Source: Calditrichia bacterium (lineage in GTDB: Bacteria; Calditrichota; Calditrichia; RBG-13-44-9; J075). From it: a stretch of 64,000 nucleotides of DNA. A model generated the notes under the pieces. That model did no database searches, had not been told where the DNA came from, and worked only from the letters and a program-made list of their open reading frames with translations. Each line of letters opens with the position of its first letter. The stretch's first letter is position 1. A program made the position numbers and the translations under genes. Of the stretch, positions 62,529-64,000 are shown one piece after another. The stretch spans positions 1 through 64,000 of the forward strand of contig JANQQU010000033.1 in the NCBI GenBank assembly GCA_028284905.1. The letters are read 5' to 3'.

Positions 62529-62974
62529 GACCCCTCCTTGAAATTAGGTAGTAAACGTTTTTCCCCCAATATGGTAGTCGCGGAATTGATTCCGGCGATA
62601 TGACCTAATATTTCGCGGAAAACCGGAAAAGGTTTCATCTTCAGCGAAAGACTTTCTAACGATTGCGGATTCAGTTGCTTTTTTTCGGATCAGGCGCCAA
62701 GGATCATTAATGCAACCGACAAAAACAATGCGTCCAAATTTACCGGAAGAAGACGCTCAAATCGCCTTTTTTCGCCCGAAAAAAGCCCAGAATTCCCCTT
62801 GCTATTTATTGAAAAAATAGTACATTAAACCCTTATTGATGGGGCGTTACCACCTGCTGGTAACTTATGGAGAGAATTGGGTAGGGAGATGCCGTGCATC
62901 GCGGGCTGCAACGCGCATTCTTCTGACATATTGCGGAGCGGACATTCGAACGCTACTACTATCGGGAACGACGC
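62529..62974. other. Divergent intergenic region
   Basis: This 446-bp gap lies between the permease (-) and the EAL protein (+). gttacc/ggtaac (62846-62864) is a small palindrome. A plus-strand open frame from 62877 overlaps the EAL gene in another frame and does not look like protein. I see no further gene. Confidence 0.4.
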
Positions 62975-63775
62975 ATGGTTTCATTTATCGAAAGCAGGCT
63001 GCGGGATCTGGTTCACCAGGACGCCTATGGCCGGCAATTTAGCCTCAAATACCAACCCATTGTTCATCAGACAGACGACGGTACTGCAAAAATCATCGGC
63101 ATGGAAGCATTGCTCCGTTGGAATTCTCCGGAAATTGGCGCTGTTTCCCCGGAAACATTTATACCAATTGCCGAGAGCTGCAATCTGATTGTACCGATCG
63201 GAGAATGGGTTTTCTTACAGGCCATTCAGGATTTTAAGATCCTTCAGCAGCAAACCGACCAACCTTTGTTTATTTCTGTTAATCTTTCCGCGCGGCAACT
63301 TAACCGGGCCAATTTTGCCCGACAAGTAAACCGGATAGTTCGCCGGGCGGCGGTGGATCCGCGGCAAATTCAGCTGGAGTTAACGGAAACCGTTTGCCTG
63401 GAGTATCATCAGGATGTGCTTCAGAATATCGGTATTTTGCGCTCATTGGGTATTCGGCTGGCAATCGACGACTTCGGCAGCGGTCATGCCTCGATGGCTT
63501 ATCTGGAGCATTTTCCGGCGAAAACCCTTAAGCTGGATAAATCCTATGTGCAGGGAATGGACAAGATTCCGGAGAATCGCGACTTTATCGATAATACGCT
63601 CGAATTAGCGAAGAACCTCCATAAGGATATCATCATCGAAGGCGTGGAAACGGCGGAGCAACTACAGACGCTCTTTAATAGTACCTGCGATAAATTTCAG
63701 GGGTATTATTTTTCCCGGCCGGTATCTCTGCTGCAGCTGGCAGCTTTATTGCGCCAACGGAAATGGTCTTCCTGA
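62975..63775 (+). CDS. Stand-alone EAL-domain phosphodiesterase
   Basis: The 266-aa protein is almost only an EAL domain: YQPIVHQTDD, MEALLRWNSPE, SVNLSARQLN, LELTETVCLE, IDDFGSGHASMAYL, KLDKSYVQGM, IIEGVETAEQ and the final FQGYYFSRPVS. All metal and catalytic residues appear to be kept, so it should cleave c-di-GMP. The frame is open 36 bases upstream of the ATG without another good start, and the ribosome site is weak, so the start is less certain. Confidence 0.88.
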   Translation: MVSFIESRLRDLVHQDAYGRQFSLKYQPIVHQTDDGTAKIIGMEALLRWNSPEIGAVSPETFIPIAESCNLIVPIGEWVFLQAIQDFKILQQQTDQPLFISVNLSARQLNRANFARQVNRIVRRAAVDPRQIQLELTETVCLEYHQDVLQNIGILRSLGIRLAIDDFGSGHASMAYLEHFPAKTLKLDKSYVQGMDKIPENRDFIDNTLELAKNLHKDIIIEGVETAEQLQTLFNSTCDKFQGYYFSRPVSLLQLAALLRQRKWSS

Positions 63776-63783
63776 GAACCGTT

Positions 63784-64000
63784 TCAGGAATATCTCGCAG
63801 ATGCTTCCAGAATATCCGATCCTTCATCCGTAAATACCGCCCCATTCAGGTTTGCCCGGCTCAAATCCGTACCGCTAAGGTTTGCGCCGGTTAAGTCGGC
63901 CTGAATCAGGTTTGCGCGATTAAAGCGACTGTTTCTCAGGTTCGCGCCCTTCAGTAAGCTTCTCACCAGGTTGGCGCCACGCAGGTCTGTGTCGGCCAGG
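63784..64000 (-). CDS. Pentapeptide-repeat protein (5' end outside window)
   Basis: The frame remains open to the window edge. It consists of A(N/D)LxG-type pentapeptides: GANLRNSRFNRANLIQADLT, GANLSGTDLSRANLNGAVF. Such proteins fold as a right-handed quadrilateral beta-helix. Only the last 70 or so residues are in view, ending after EASARYS. It converges with the EAL gene, eight bases apart. The role is unknown. Confidence 0.85.
   Translation of the reverse strand, partial: LADTDLRGANLVRSLLKGANLRNSRFNRANLIQADLTGANLSGTDLSRANLNGAVFTDEGSDILEASARYS

Noticed and set aside
62877..63188. Plus-strand frame before and across the EAL gene
   Set aside because: Composition is not protein-like and it overlaps the EAL domain in another frame.

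Overview
The window looks like the chromosome of a Gram-negative bacterium of the FCB group, most like the Calditrichota/KSB1/Ignavibacteria-type lineages. Four large secreted proteins end in the FlgD-like, type IX-style C-terminal domain with the signature NYPNPFN. Lipoprotein and Sec signals are common, and there is a one-protein hybrid two-component system of the Bacteroidetes kind. The phylum is inference; no rRNA or tRNA gene was recognised.

Region 1 (1-10130) is a chromosomal integron. A tyrosine recombinase of the IntI type (9168-10130, +) is transcribed away from an array of minus-strand cassettes. Five near-identical attC sites of 135-137 bp (90, 1008, 2869, 3848, 5858) separate them. 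The cassettes carry an unknown 185-aa protein, a three-gene membrane/soluble module, a TonB-C-like protein plus a broken endonuclease/exonuclease/phosphatase fragment, a secreted HExxH protein with a sorting domain, and a lipoprotein with two DUF1566 domains. For the four complete cassettes the R'' box matches the first six bases of the same cassette, as expected for units that moved as circles. Two ordinary-looking genes and about 540 bp of gene-free DNA separate the array from intI, so attI is not obvious.

Region 2 (10200-24250) is a mostly minus-strand housekeeping block: pdxH, pyrD and an NmrA-like SDR; a TPR protein; an operon of DUF1257, DUF2997, NrdG-like radical SAM protein, an unknown protein and a glycosyltransferase; an EAL protein; an aldo/keto reductase (+); an alpha/beta hydrolase lipoprotein; and an SDR. 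Several repeat families lie between them, including three 130-bp tandem copies.

Region 3 (24395-38956) is surface and signalling: a choice-of-anchor-B secreted protein, a 7TM hybrid histidine kinase, two large secreted repeat proteins (propeller/LamG and beta-helix), and a 1135-aa hybrid two-component protein whose sensor part is itself a beta-helix. The kinase gene contains small palindromic repeats inside its reading frame, and the beta-helix gene carries a G12 tract.

Region 4 (39341-49168) holds two sodium symporters with small partner proteins, rsmG, a YbdG-like MscS channel, a VOC protein, a candidate structured small RNA ending in a strong terminator, a hydrolase, a DUF4184 protein and a receiver-only regulator.

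Region 5 (49505-60060) is a compact haem operon: hemA, a hemC-hemD fusion, hemE, hemN, hemY-type oxidase, hemB, hemL, hemH, ending in a perfect hairpin terminator. This gives every step from glutamyl-tRNA to protohaem. After it come a MacB/FtsX-type permease (-), an EAL protein (+) and the cut end of a pentapeptide-repeat gene (-).
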